In this document: positions 1-5,786 of the stretch, piece after piece
Layout: each line of letters starts with the position of its first letter
Numbering within the stretch: position 1 is the first letter of the stretch
Source of the DNA: an uncultured Prevotellaceae bacterium
Lineage (GTDB): Bacteria > Bacteroidota > Bacteroidia > Bacteroidales > Bacteroidaceae
Assembly: GCA_937891085.1 (NCBI GenBank)
Contig: CALAEY010000038.1
Span: 1 to 17,344, forward strand
Direction: 5' to 3'
DNA: 17,344 nucleotides
Program-made: the position numbers and the translations under genes
The notes under the pieces: generated by a model
Told to the model about the DNA's origin: nothing
Database searches by the model: none
Seen by the model: the letters and a program-made list of their open reading frames with translations, nothing else

Positions 1-6
1 CCTCGT

Positions 7-342
7 ATGGCTGTTCCTCGCGATGGGAATCTTCAGGTAATGCTTCGTGAGGGCGTAGTAAAGAAGGATATTATCAAAAATAACTATTTATCAGCGCGTG
101 CAGAGCGTTATATCGACAGGTTGTTGACTTTAGACTTTGACATGACGCTTCACGAGTATATGGATAAGCAGTACTATCAGAAAGGCATCGACTATGAGGC
201 ATCCGCAGAGGCGTTTAGTGTTATGTATAATTTAGGTGATACTTTGACGAGCGGCGCACTGCTTAAGAAACATATCCGGTGGAAGAAGTTGCGTCGTGAG
301 TATAGGCGTCAGGCAGAGCAAGGAGAGATAAGTTTTGGTTAA
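7..342 (+). CDS. Hypothetical protein of the accessory segment, possibly 5'-truncated
   Basis: I do not recognise this 111-residue protein. It is charged and probably soluble and helical, with no signal peptide or membrane segment. The C-terminal third is very basic (KKHIRWKKLRREYRRQAEQ, about residues 88-106), which would suit nucleic-acid or structural contacts, but that is inference. The ATG at 7 is the first visible start. The frame stays open back to base 1, so the real gene may begin outside the window. It ends 22 bp before the lysozyme-like gene and has the same style of codon use (many TAT, GAT, CGT), so the two probably belong to one phage-like or mobile operon. It could be a small phage packaging or structural protein; nothing in the sequence proves this. 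Confidence 0.6.
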   Translation: MAVPRDGNLQVMLREGVVKKDIIKNNYLSARAERYIDRLLTLDFDMTLHEYMDKQYYQKGIDYEASAEAFSVMYNLGDTLTSGALLKKHIRWKKLRREYRRQAEQGEISFG

Positions 343-364
343 TAAATATATCAAATAATTCATT

Positions 365-793
365 ATGGAACACAAGGAGAATTATGATCAGAAGGTTCGC
401 GGCTATCGGAATAATAATCCGCTTAATCTTCGTATTTCACACAATGCGTGGAAGGGTAAGTTACCAAAGGCAGAGAACACCGATGGTAGTTTTGAGCAGT
501 TTGAGACGATGGCGTTAGGGTTCAGGGCTGCATTGATGAATCTGCGTACTCATATTCGCAGGGGTCGGCATACAGTTCAGGAGTTGATAGCGGTATGGGC
601 GCCTGAGAGCGACGGCAATAACACACAGCGGTATATAGAGCGCGTGTGTAGGACTACCGGCATGGAACCTCGGATGGTGATAGTACCGACTGACCGTGAA
701 CAGATGGTGAAGTTGGTGTATGCGATGGCGATAGTAGAGAACGGCAGCCGTCCGGATTGGGAGGATATATATGCGGGTTATGATATGCTGTAA
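365..793 (+). CDS. Lysozyme-like 'RNNNP' protein, phage structural protein P5 type
   Basis: This 142-residue protein matches what I know of a family common in Bacteroidetes prophages and integrative elements, often labelled 'structural protein P5' and thought to have a lysozyme-like fold. Visible family features in order are RGYRNNNPLNLR (residues 12-23), a tryptophan in NAWKGK (27-32), TDGSFEQFET (39-48), a GFRAALMNLRTHI helix (52-64), WAPESDGNNTQRYIERV (78-94), and a late ENGSRP turn (about 124-129). There is no signal peptide, so export would need a holin, secretion system or virion. The likely role is local peptidoglycan cleavage during phage entry, lysis or conjugative transfer; this is inferred from the family. 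Its stop codon overlaps the next gene's start (TAATG), which implies translational coupling. Family assignment is fairly sure; enzymatic activity is not shown. Confidence 0.78.
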   Translation: MEHKENYDQKVRGYRNNNPLNLRISHNAWKGKLPKAENTDGSFEQFETMALGFRAALMNLRTHIRRGRHTVQELIAVWAPESDGNNTQRYIERVCRTTGMEPRMVIVPTDREQMVKLVYAMAIVENGSRPDWEDIYAGYDML

Positions 794-1071
794 TGAAGGA
801 TAAGAGGACTACATATAAGCGTGTGGCATCGACGGCTGAAGACATCACACTTGCCTGTTGCAAGCGTTGTGAGTGGTGCGACATACGGTTGACTCGGCGA
901 GAGTCTGCCGACTACCATGAGTTAGGTAGTAAGGTGTGGCGTGATGCTCAAGGTGCTATAAAGAAGGATAGTGCCGACAATCAGCGGTTGATATGTACGC
1001 GTTATGGTCATTCGGTGTCCGGTAAAGAATGTTGTCCGAAATACTTATGTGCCCGAGAACAGTGGGTTTGA
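793..1071 (+). CDS. Small cysteine-rich hypothetical protein
   Basis: I do not recognise this 92-residue basic protein. Its ATG overlaps the preceding stop codon (TAATG at 791-795), which supports coupled translation with the lysozyme-like gene. Cysteines cluster in CCKRCEWC (residues 22-29), with further ones at about 68, 79, 80 and 85 (GKECCPKYLC). The CxxCxxC spacing followed by a second cysteine group resembles a zinc-ribbon or similar metal-binding fold, but no named family can be assigned. There is no signal peptide or membrane helix. It is the last gene of the accessory segment before a candidate terminator at 1195-1221. A role alongside the lytic protein, or as a small regulator, is possible but speculative. 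Confidence 0.55.
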   Translation: MKDKRTTYKRVASTAEDITLACCKRCEWCDIRLTRRESADYHELGSKVWRDAQGAIKKDSADNQRLICTRYGHSVSGKECCPKYLCAREQWV

Positions 1072-1194
1072 GAGGTAAGGGCGAGAGCGGATGAGAACAC
1101 CCGTGCTCATGGCAGCGCATATAGTGGTGTTCGCGGTGCGTTCTTTGATATGTTAAAACAGTTGTTGGAACTAAAAAGCCGTAGTATTTTGCGC

Positions 1195-1221
1195 AAAAGT
1201 GAACAAAAATCACTTTTTTTT
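1195..1221 (+). terminator. Candidate terminator of the accessory operon
   Basis: AAAAGTGA (1195-1202) and TCACTTTT (1210-1217) form a perfect 8-bp stem with a 7-base loop, followed by more T residues. It lies about 120 bp after the cysteine-rich gene. The stem is A/T-rich, so efficiency is uncertain. Confidence 0.45.
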
Positions 1222-1450
1222 CAAAAAAAATTCACAAACCGCCACAAAAAACATCCTTCATTGGCATTCATCACATTGATATTGTGCCAGTTACAACACA
1301 AAAGGCACATTTTGCCATTCAGCACTCCCCTATCACGCACATCACAAGCAGTCGCCGCCATCATGCCCTACACCTTATATATAATATATAGATGCCAGCG
1401 CCAAAAAAGCGACACAAAACACGAAATAACACTCAAAAAACATTTTTTTC

Positions 1451-1481
1451 TTGCAAAAACCGAAAAATGCTATTAACTTTG
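1451..1481 (+). promoter_or_regulatory. Promoter of tRNA-Leu (Bacteroidetes type)
   Basis: TTG at 1451-1453, a 20-bp spacer and TAACTTTG at 1474-1481 match the Bacteroidetes -33/-7 pattern (TTG, about 19-20 bp, TAnnTTTG). Transcription would start near 1488, about 40 bp before the mature tRNA. Confidence 0.72.
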
Positions 1482-1526
1482 CACCGCAAAAATTTGTCAG
1501 GCGCATTTTTGCCTACCAAACCAGCT

Positions 1527-1611
1527 GCTCGGATGGTGGAATCGGTAGACACGAGGGACTTAAAATCCCTTGGCCATTGCGGCTGTGTGGGTTCAAGTCC
1601 CACTCCGAGTA
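1527..1611 (+). tRNA. tRNA-Leu (anticodon UAA)
   Basis: An 85-nt class II tRNA. The acceptor arms are GCTCGGA (1527-1533) and TCCGAGT (1604-1610) with a G-U first pair, and the discriminator is A1611. The anticodon stem AGGGA/TCCCT encloses loop CTTAAAA, so the anticodon is TAA at 1561-1563 and reads UUA/UUG leucine codons. A variable arm of leucine type follows, and the T arm GTGGG/CCCAC carries TTCAAGT. CCA is not encoded. The long variable arm, the loop sequence and A73 agree with leucine identity. It has its own promoter and a strong hairpin terminator 8 bp downstream. Confidence 0.95.
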
Positions 1612-1619
1612 CGAAAGAA

Positions 1620-1655
1620 AAAGAAAGTCCTGAACACTTGTTCAGGACTTTCTTT
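1620..1655. terminator. Bidirectional terminator shared by tRNA-Leu and argH
   Basis: A perfect 16-bp stem (1620-1635 and 1640-1655) with a 4-base loop ACTT. The 5' arm is A-rich and the 3' arm ends in T-rich sequence, so a U-rich tail follows the G/C core on either strand. The argH stop codon (1656-1654 on the minus strand) overlaps the last two stem bases. The hairpin therefore separates two convergent transcription units. Confidence 0.85.
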
Positions 1656-2997
1656 ATTTAGCACTTTCCAGCAACGCTTGCTCTGCCTGCTCCACCCGCT
1701 CGAAGTGGAAGCCAGAGAGGACATCTGTCATCAGGGCTTGGATCTCTGCGTTGCAGAGGCGGCCGATGCTGCCCTCATGGGTGTGATGCACCTCCTTGCC
1801 GTGCGTGAACTCGCCACGCTCGAACTCCAGCCCCACCTGCTTGTAGGCATCGCGGAAGGGCACGCCCTGCAGCACCAGCTCATTGACACGCTCCACGCTG
1901 AAGATGGGCAGGTAGCGAGGATCATCGAGGATATGCTCATTCACCGTGACACGGCTCAGCGTGTAGGCTGCCATGTGCAGGCAGTCGATCAGCTCATCGA
2001 AGGCAGGCAGGAAGACTTCCTTCAGCAGCTGATAGTCGCGGAAGTAGCCCGTAGGCAGATTGTTCATCATGAGCACGATCTGCTGCGGCAGCCCTTGCAG
2101 CTTGTTGCACTTGCTGCGCGTGAGCTCGAAGACATCGGGATTCTTCTTATGCGGCATGATGCTGCTGCCTGTGGTGCACTCATCGGGCAGCTTGAGGAAG
2201 CCGAAGTTCTGGCTGTTGAACATGCAGGCATCGAAGGCCAACTTAGACACGGTGCCAGCGATGCCAGCCAAGGCAAACGCCACGTTGCGCTCCATCTTGC
2301 CACGCCCCATCTGCGCATAGACCACATTATAATCGAGGCTGTCGAACCCCAGCAGACGGGTGGTCATGGTGCGATTCAGCGGGAAGGATGAGCCGTAGCC
2401 AGCGGCAGAGCCCAGTGGGTTGCGATTCACCATGCGGTAGGCCGCCTGCAGCATCTGCAGATCATCTACAAGGCTCTCGGCATAGGCACCAAACCACAGG
2501 CCGAAGCTGCTGGGCATGGCTATCTGCAGGTGCGTGTAGCCAGGCATGAGCACCTCCTTGTAGCGCTCACTCTGCGCTATCAGCACATGGAAGAGCTCTT
2601 CTGCAGCCTCTGTGACGCGACGCAGCTGACTGCGTGTGAACAGCTTGAGGTCGAGCAGCACCTGGTCGTTTCGAGAGCGTCCGCTGTGTATCTTCTTACC
2701 CACATCGCCCAGCGCCCGCGTGAGCATGAACTCCACCTGTGAATGCACGTCCTCCACATCGTCCTCGATGCGGAACTCTCCATCCACGGCCAGCTGGTAG
2801 ATCTTGCGCAGTTCGGCCAGCAGCATGCGCAGCTCCTCAGCCGTGAGCAGTCCGATGCTCTGCAGCATGGTGATATGTGCCATGCTCCCCAGCACGTCAG
2901 ACGCTGCCAGATAGAGGTCCATCTCCCTGTCGCGCCCCACCGTGAAGCGCTCAATCTCCTTGTTTACCTGTACGGATTTTTCCCAAAGCTTGTTCAT
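1654..2997 (-). CDS. argH: Argininosuccinate lyase
   Basis: This enzyme splits argininosuccinate into arginine and fumarate, the last step of cytoplasmic arginine synthesis. The 447 residues fit the Bacteroidales form of the family. Visible landmarks are SGRSRNDQV (105-113), the GYTHLQ segment (153-158) with the conserved histidine, RNPLGSAAGYGSSFPL (192-207), and the fumarase/aspartase superfamily signature GSSIMPHKKNPD (277-288), the flexible loop with the catalytic serine. The protein looks intact. The start is chosen because MNKLWEKSVQVNKEIERFTVGRD is the usual N-terminus of the family. No other arg gene is nearby. A 7-bp inverted repeat directly abuts the start codon (2997-3012) and may affect initiation. 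The gene ends inside the shared terminator with tRNA-Leu. Confidence 0.96.
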   Translation of the reverse strand: MNKLWEKSVQVNKEIERFTVGRDREMDLYLAASDVLGSMAHITMLQSIGLLTAEELRMLLAELRKIYQLAVDGEFRIEDDVEDVHSQVEFMLTRALGDVGKKIHSGRSRNDQVLLDLKLFTRSQLRRVTEAAEELFHVLIAQSERYKEVLMPGYTHLQIAMPSSFGLWFGAYAESLVDDLQMLQAAYRMVNRNPLGSAAGYGSSFPLNRTMTTRLLGFDSLDYNVVYAQMGRGKMERNVAFALAGIAGTVSKLAFDACMFNSQNFGFLKLPDECTTGSSIMPHKKNPDVFELTRSKCNKLQGLPQQIVLMMNNLPTGYFRDYQLLKEVFLPAFDELIDCLHMAAYTLSRVTVNEHILDDPRYLPIFSVERVNELVLQGVPFRDAYKQVGLEFERGEFTHGKEVHHTHEGSIGRLCNAEIQALMTDVLSGFHFERVEQAEQALLESAK

Positions 2998-3012
2998 AAA
3001 CGCGAGCGTTTA
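2997..3012 (-). promoter_or_regulatory. Inverted repeat at the argH start codon
   Basis: TAAACGC (2997-3003) and GCGTTTA (3006-3012) are perfect inverted copies with a 2-bp centre, ending at the first base of the argH ATG. It could be a protein-binding palindrome or a small mRNA stem beside the start. The function is unknown. Confidence 0.4.
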
Positions 3013-3017
3013 ATATT

Positions 3018-3174
3018 TAAAATGCAAAAATTCAAAAATGCAAAGATGCAAAAATAAAAAAATTCAAATATGCAAAAATTAAAAAACGCTGAGATGAGGG
3101 TGGAAGGAGCGGCAAAGCCGCAATCTTCGCAATCTTTGCATCTTTGCATCTTTGCATCTTTTAATTTTTGAATC
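3018..3174. repeat. Low-complexity ATGCAAA / TTTGCAT spacer repeats
   Basis: The left half carries repeated ATGCAAA and ATTCAAA words on the plus strand. The right half carries the inverse, with CTTTGCAT repeated three times in exact 8-bp tandem (3134-3157) and then ATTTTTGAAT. Between them a small hairpin, GCGGC-AAA-GCCGC, sits at 3109-3121. Read on the minus strand, TATTTTTG (3056-3049) resembles a -7 box for argH, but no well-spaced -33 element accompanies it. Such spacer repeats are common in Bacteroidales; I assign no function. Confidence 0.6.
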
Positions 3175-3203
3175 GTAAAATATAGCCTACGGCTATATTT
3201 TAC
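3175..3203 (-). terminator. Hairpin terminator at the end of the SRPBCC gene
   Basis: A perfect 13-bp stem (3175-3187 and 3191-3203) with loop TAC (GTA on the minus strand). The SRPBCC stop codon (3195-3193) lies within the stem. The minus-strand 3' arm ends in TATATTTTAC, moderately U-rich. It probably terminates the pyrE-SRPBCC transcript before the argH promoter region. Confidence 0.65.
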
Positions 3204-3609
3204 TGTATGGTATCTGCGCCAGCAGGCCAGCGATTTTCTCTACGGCATCAGTGAGGGGTTTCTTCACCATGGCCATCATGAACGAGTTCATGTTCAGGCC
3301 CACGGTGACACGCATCTTGCACTGGCTGCCAGTGATGGGCAGCAGCTGCACCCACATGTCGAATGGCAGGGGCGACTGCACGGTGCTGTACTTGATGGTC
3401 TTGTTGGGCTCCTTCTCTACCAACTTCAGCGTCACCATGCCCATAGGGCTCTTGTAGGAGATGCTATCCTCGCCAATGACCACATCCTGCAACTTATCTG
3501 CAGGGATGCGCTCCTTCAGGCGTGTGAGGTTATCCACATTGCTCAGCACATCGAATACCACGCGCTGCGGAGCCGTTATCTCTTTTTCACTGCTATGAAT
3601 TTGCTCCAT
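3193..3609 (-). CDS. SRPBCC (START/polyketide-cyclase fold) family protein
   Basis: This 138-residue cytoplasmic protein has the length and pattern of the SRPBCC fold. It has an N-terminal beta strand followed by APQRVVFDVLSNVDNLTRLKERIP (the two short helices), then alternating beta strands, then a long C-terminal helix (about 112-134, ending KIAGLLAQIP). Such proteins form a cavity that binds hydrophobic ligands; the ligand and reaction are unknown here. Similar small genes often accompany pyrE in Bacteroidales, as I recall. It starts 16 bp after the pyrE stop, so the two are probably co-transcribed. The region before its ATG matches that of pyrE over 15 bases. A link to nucleotide metabolism is suggested only by the neighbourhood. 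Confidence 0.82.
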   Translation of the reverse strand: MEQIHSSEKEITAPQRVVFDVLSNVDNLTRLKERIPADKLQDVVIGEDSISYKSPMGMVTLKLVEKEPNKTIKYSTVQSPLPFDMWVQLLPITGSQCKMRVTVGLNMNSFMMAMVKKPLTDAVEKIAGLLAQIPYSKI

Positions 3610-3625
3610 AATTTTTCATTCTTCA

Positions 3626-4264
3626 TTATTTATCCTCTCCCCAGTGTGCAGGATCTTTGCGCCACTGATTCAGGGTTTCTACATCTTCCTCTACGATATA
3701 GCCTGTGCGGAGGGCCTCTTCAAGCACCATCTCGTAGTTGGTCAGGGTGACCAGCTTCACCTTGGCATCCTTGAAAGCCTTCTCAGCCACGGGGAAACCG
3801 TATGTATAGGAAGCTATCATGCCTATCACCTCGCAGCCATCGCGACGGATGGCCTCCACAGCCTTGAGGCTGCTGCCGCCAGTAGACACCAGGTCTTCTA
3901 CCACTACCACCTTCATGCCTGGGCGAAGCTCACCCTCGATGAGGTTCTCCAGTCCGTGATCCTTTGGTTTGGAGCGCACATATACGAATGGCAGGTTCAG
4001 GGCATCGGCCACCATGGCTCCCTGAGCGATGGCCCCTGTGGCCACACCAGCGATGGCATCTGCCTCACCAAACTGCTCCATGATGAGACGGGTGATTTCT
4101 GTCTTGACAAAGTTGCGCAATGCAGGATAAGAAAGTGTCTTGCGGTTATCGCAATAGAATGGCGATTTCCAACCTGAAGCCCAAGTGAATGGGTTGTTTG
4201 GCTGCAACTTGATGGCCTTAACCTTCAGTAACTTCTCTGCAAAAAGTCTCTCAACGTTTTTCAT
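3626..4264 (-). CDS. pyrE: Orotate phosphoribosyltransferase
   Basis: This enzyme joins orotate to PRPP to give orotidine 5'-phosphate in UMP synthesis. The 212 residues match the bacterial family. Landmarks are TWASGWKSPFYCDNR (27-41, orotate/PRPP pocket), the flexible catalytic loop KPKDHG (99-104) with its lysines, and the PRPP-binding motif VVVVEDLVSTGGSS (119-132). All look intact. The ATG at 4264 gives the standard N-terminus. Two TATCTTTG boxes lie 33 and 63 bp upstream, so it probably heads its own transcript. The SRPBCC gene follows after 16 bp. The upstream recX is on the same strand but separated by 144 bp containing these promoters. Confidence 0.96.
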   Translation of the reverse strand: MKNVERLFAEKLLKVKAIKLQPNNPFTWASGWKSPFYCDNRKTLSYPALRNFVKTEITRLIMEQFGEADAIAGVATGAIAQGAMVADALNLPFVYVRSKPKDHGLENLIEGELRPGMKVVVVEDLVSTGGSSLKAVEAIRRDGCEVIGMIASYTYGFPVAEKAFKDAKVKLVTLTNYEMVLEEALRTGYIVEEDVETLNQWRKDPAHWGEDK

Positions 4265-4296
4265 AATTTTTCATTCGGTTTTGTTTAGTTTGGAGA

Positions 4297-4334
4297 CAAA
4301 GATACACGTATCTTCGCTTTTGTGGGCAAAGATA
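4297..4334 (-). promoter_or_regulatory. Promoter region of pyrE with two -7 boxes and a palindrome
   Basis: On the minus strand, TATCTTTG occurs at 4304-4297 and again at 4334-4327, exactly 30 bp apart; both fit TAnnTTTG. The TTTG of the upstream copy lies 22 bp before the downstream box, so it could also serve as its -33 element. AAGATAC (4299-4305) and GTATCTT (4308-4314) form an inverted repeat across the downstream -7 box, a possible operator. Confidence 0.65.
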
Positions 4335-4408
4335 ATAAACGACTTCGAAACTGGAAAGCCTAACTGGATTTTTTTAGCCGTCCAGACGCAAAAATACTGC
4401 CTCAGCTG

Positions 4409-4909
4409 CTAATCGTCCATGATGGAATCATCTACAGATGAGAGGTCGATGAACTTGCGCAGTTCCTCGAAGCTGTAGCCACGGCTCTGGCCATAGTGCA
4501 TGAGCTTCACCTTGCGCTGATAGCCCGTGATTTCGGCCTTCATGCTGCGCTCCTTCTGCGCCAGCGCCTTGCGCAGGGCGGCCTCGTAGGCCACCTCGTC
4601 GATGCCATCGATGGCAGGCTGATAGACTAAGCGCGAGATGTGCTTCTGCTGCAGGGCTTGGGCCATCTTGCGCTTGCCCCACCCTGAGAAGCGGAGCTTG
4701 TCGTTCACAAAGGCTTTGCAATAGCGTGCCTCATCGATGAATTTCTCTTCTTCCAGACGTGCCAAGATGCGCTCTATGGCCTCTTCTGGCAGCTCCAGTC
4801 GCTGCAGTTTCTCCTCCACCTCAGAGCGACAACGTTCACTCTGGGAGCAGTAGGCTGCCATGCGTTTCAGAGCATCAGACTCTGTGATTGTTGCAGTAGG
4901 TTTTCTCAT
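4409..4909 (-). CDS. recX: Regulatory protein RecX
   Basis: RecX binds RecA filaments and limits recombination and SOS activity. The 166-residue protein is all-helical and shows the repeated three-helix pattern of the family: an N-terminal repeat (ALKRMAAYCSQSERCRSEVEEKLQRL, about 13-38), then IDEARYCKAFVNDKLRFSGWGKRKMAQALQQK (about 58-89), then a third repeat near YEAALRKALAQK. The SGWGKRK segment is characteristic. Its start codon overlaps the prmC stop in an ATGA arrangement (4906-4909), so the two are translationally coupled. No recA lies in the window. The C-terminus is acidic (SSVDDSIMDD). I see no truncation. Confidence 0.9.
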   Translation of the reverse strand: MRKPTATITESDALKRMAAYCSQSERCRSEVEEKLQRLELPEEAIERILARLEEEKFIDEARYCKAFVNDKLRFSGWGKRKMAQALQQKHISRLVYQPAIDGIDEVAYEAALRKALAQKERSMKAEITGYQRKVKLMHYGQSRGYSFEELRKFIDLSSVDDSIMDD

Positions 4910-5742
4910 AATAGTGCCTTTATTATCCTGTCGTTATGTGATATATCTTGATAGATCGTTACGTCTCTGTATCCCTGTGCCTCATGGAGCGCTTTCAAGG
5001 CTGCACCCTGTGTGCGATTGATTTCGAAGTAGAGTCTGCCCCCTGGGCGCAGCAGGTGCCTGCCCAGCTCCCCTATGCGGCGATAGAACAGCAGGGGGTC
5101 TTCATCTGGCACGAAGAGGGCCAAGGCGGGCTCATAGGCCACCACATTGGGCTCCATCTCCGCACGCTCACGCTCCAGCACATAGGGCGGATTGCTTACG
5201 ATGACATCAAACAGTCCCTCCCCCTCTGGCCGGAAGGTCAGCACATCCAGCAGGCGGAAGTCCACCTGCGCCCCAAGGCGCTCTGCATTGCCCTGCGCCA
5301 CCTCCAAGGCTTCGAGCGACACATCCCATGCCTCTACCTGCGCCTGAGGCAGTTCCAATGCCAAGGAGATGGCGATGCATCCGCTGCCTGTGCCCACATC
5401 GAGCACAGAGGCACCAGCCCCTGTCTCTGCCACGATGCGCTGCACCAGTTCCTCCGTCTCAGGACGGGGGATGAGCACAGCTGGACTCACGCAGAAGGGG
5501 CGTGAGAGGAAAAGGGTGTAGCCCTGAATGTACTGGATAGGCTCAAAGTGTGCCAATCGCTGGAGAATGGTTTGCAGTTTTTCTTCTTGATTTCCCGATA
5601 ATTCTATATCTTTGCAGAGGAAATAGTCGGTCTGCGACTGACCCAGCAACTCCGTACAGACAATGCGTGAGAGGGCAGCGGCCTCACCAGGCTCGTAATA
5701 AGCGCTCAGCGCACGACGTATCTGTGACGGATTAGTGGACAT
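4906..5742 (-). CDS. prmC: Peptide chain release factor N5-glutamine methyltransferase
   Basis: PrmC (HemK) methylates the glutamine of the GGQ motif in release factors RF1 and RF2 using S-adenosylmethionine, which raises termination efficiency. With the ATG at 5742 the protein has 278 residues, the usual family length. Landmarks are an N-terminal helical substrate-binding domain, IPRPETEELV (91-100), the SAM-binding LDVGTGSG (114-121), and the catalytic NPPY (184-187) in VSNPPYV. The frame extends 32 codons further upstream, but that extension is hydrophobic and unlike the family, and it would cover a plausible -7 box; I therefore chose the inner start, MSTNPSQIRRAL. It overlaps recX by four bases and is divergent from ribD, 44 bp away. 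Confidence 0.94.
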   Translation of the reverse strand: MSTNPSQIRRALSAYYEPGEAAALSRIVCTELLGQSQTDYFLCKDIELSGNQEEKLQTILQRLAHFEPIQYIQGYTLFLSRPFCVSPAVLIPRPETEELVQRIVAETGAGASVLDVGTGSGCIAISLALELPQAQVEAWDVSLEALEVAQGNAERLGAQVDFRLLDVLTFRPEGEGLFDVIVSNPPYVLERERAEMEPNVVAYEPALALFVPDEDPLLFYRRIGELGRHLLRPGGRLYFEINRTQGAALKALHEAQGYRDVTIYQDISHNDRIIKALL

Positions 5743-5761
5743 ATTATTAATTGCTATGCTG

Positions 5762-5769
5762 CGAAGATA
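5762..5769 (-). promoter_or_regulatory. Possible -7 box of prmC-recX
   Basis: TATCTTCG on the minus strand differs from TAnnTTTG at one position and lies 19 bp before the chosen prmC start. I see no clear -33 element. If correct, the leader is only about 10-15 nt long. Confidence 0.4.
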
Positions 5770-5786
5770 ATGCATTTTTTGAGAAA

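Larger units (their letters stand above)
1072..1526. other. Gene-poor stretch between accessory segment and tRNA-Leu
   Basis: About 455 bp in which I see no convincing gene. Open frames here give basic, low-complexity translations without family features, and one runs straight into the tRNA. The stretch holds a candidate terminator (1195-1221), an A/T-rich run near 1377-1391 and the tRNA promoter (1451-1481). I see no copy of the tRNA 3' end that could serve as an attachment-site repeat. Confidence 0.6.

Noticed and set aside
1150..1476. 108-codon open frame between the accessory segment and tRNA-Leu
   Set aside because: It starts in low-complexity DNA, runs through the candidate terminator and the tRNA promoter, and its translation (many K, F, H, S runs) shows no domain pattern.
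1527..1611. tRNA-Leu as integration site of the left-hand element
   Set aside because: I found no duplicated tRNA 3' end, and the element-like genes lie on the 5' side; kept only as a question about the boundary.
1392..1661. Open frames across tRNA-Leu
   Set aside because: They read through the mature tRNA and its terminator; the tRNA fold explains the sequence.
1570..2391. Long plus-strand open frame opposite argH
   Set aside because: Antisense shadow of a GC-rich gene; the argH reading has clear family motifs and this one has none.
3018..3174. CRISPR-like repeats
   Set aside because: The units are 7-9 bp, have no unique spacers, and no cas genes are present.
5751..5786. TTG start of ribD
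   Set aside because: It adds LLCCEDNAFFEK-type residues with no family match; ATG 5787 gives the usual N-terminus and length.
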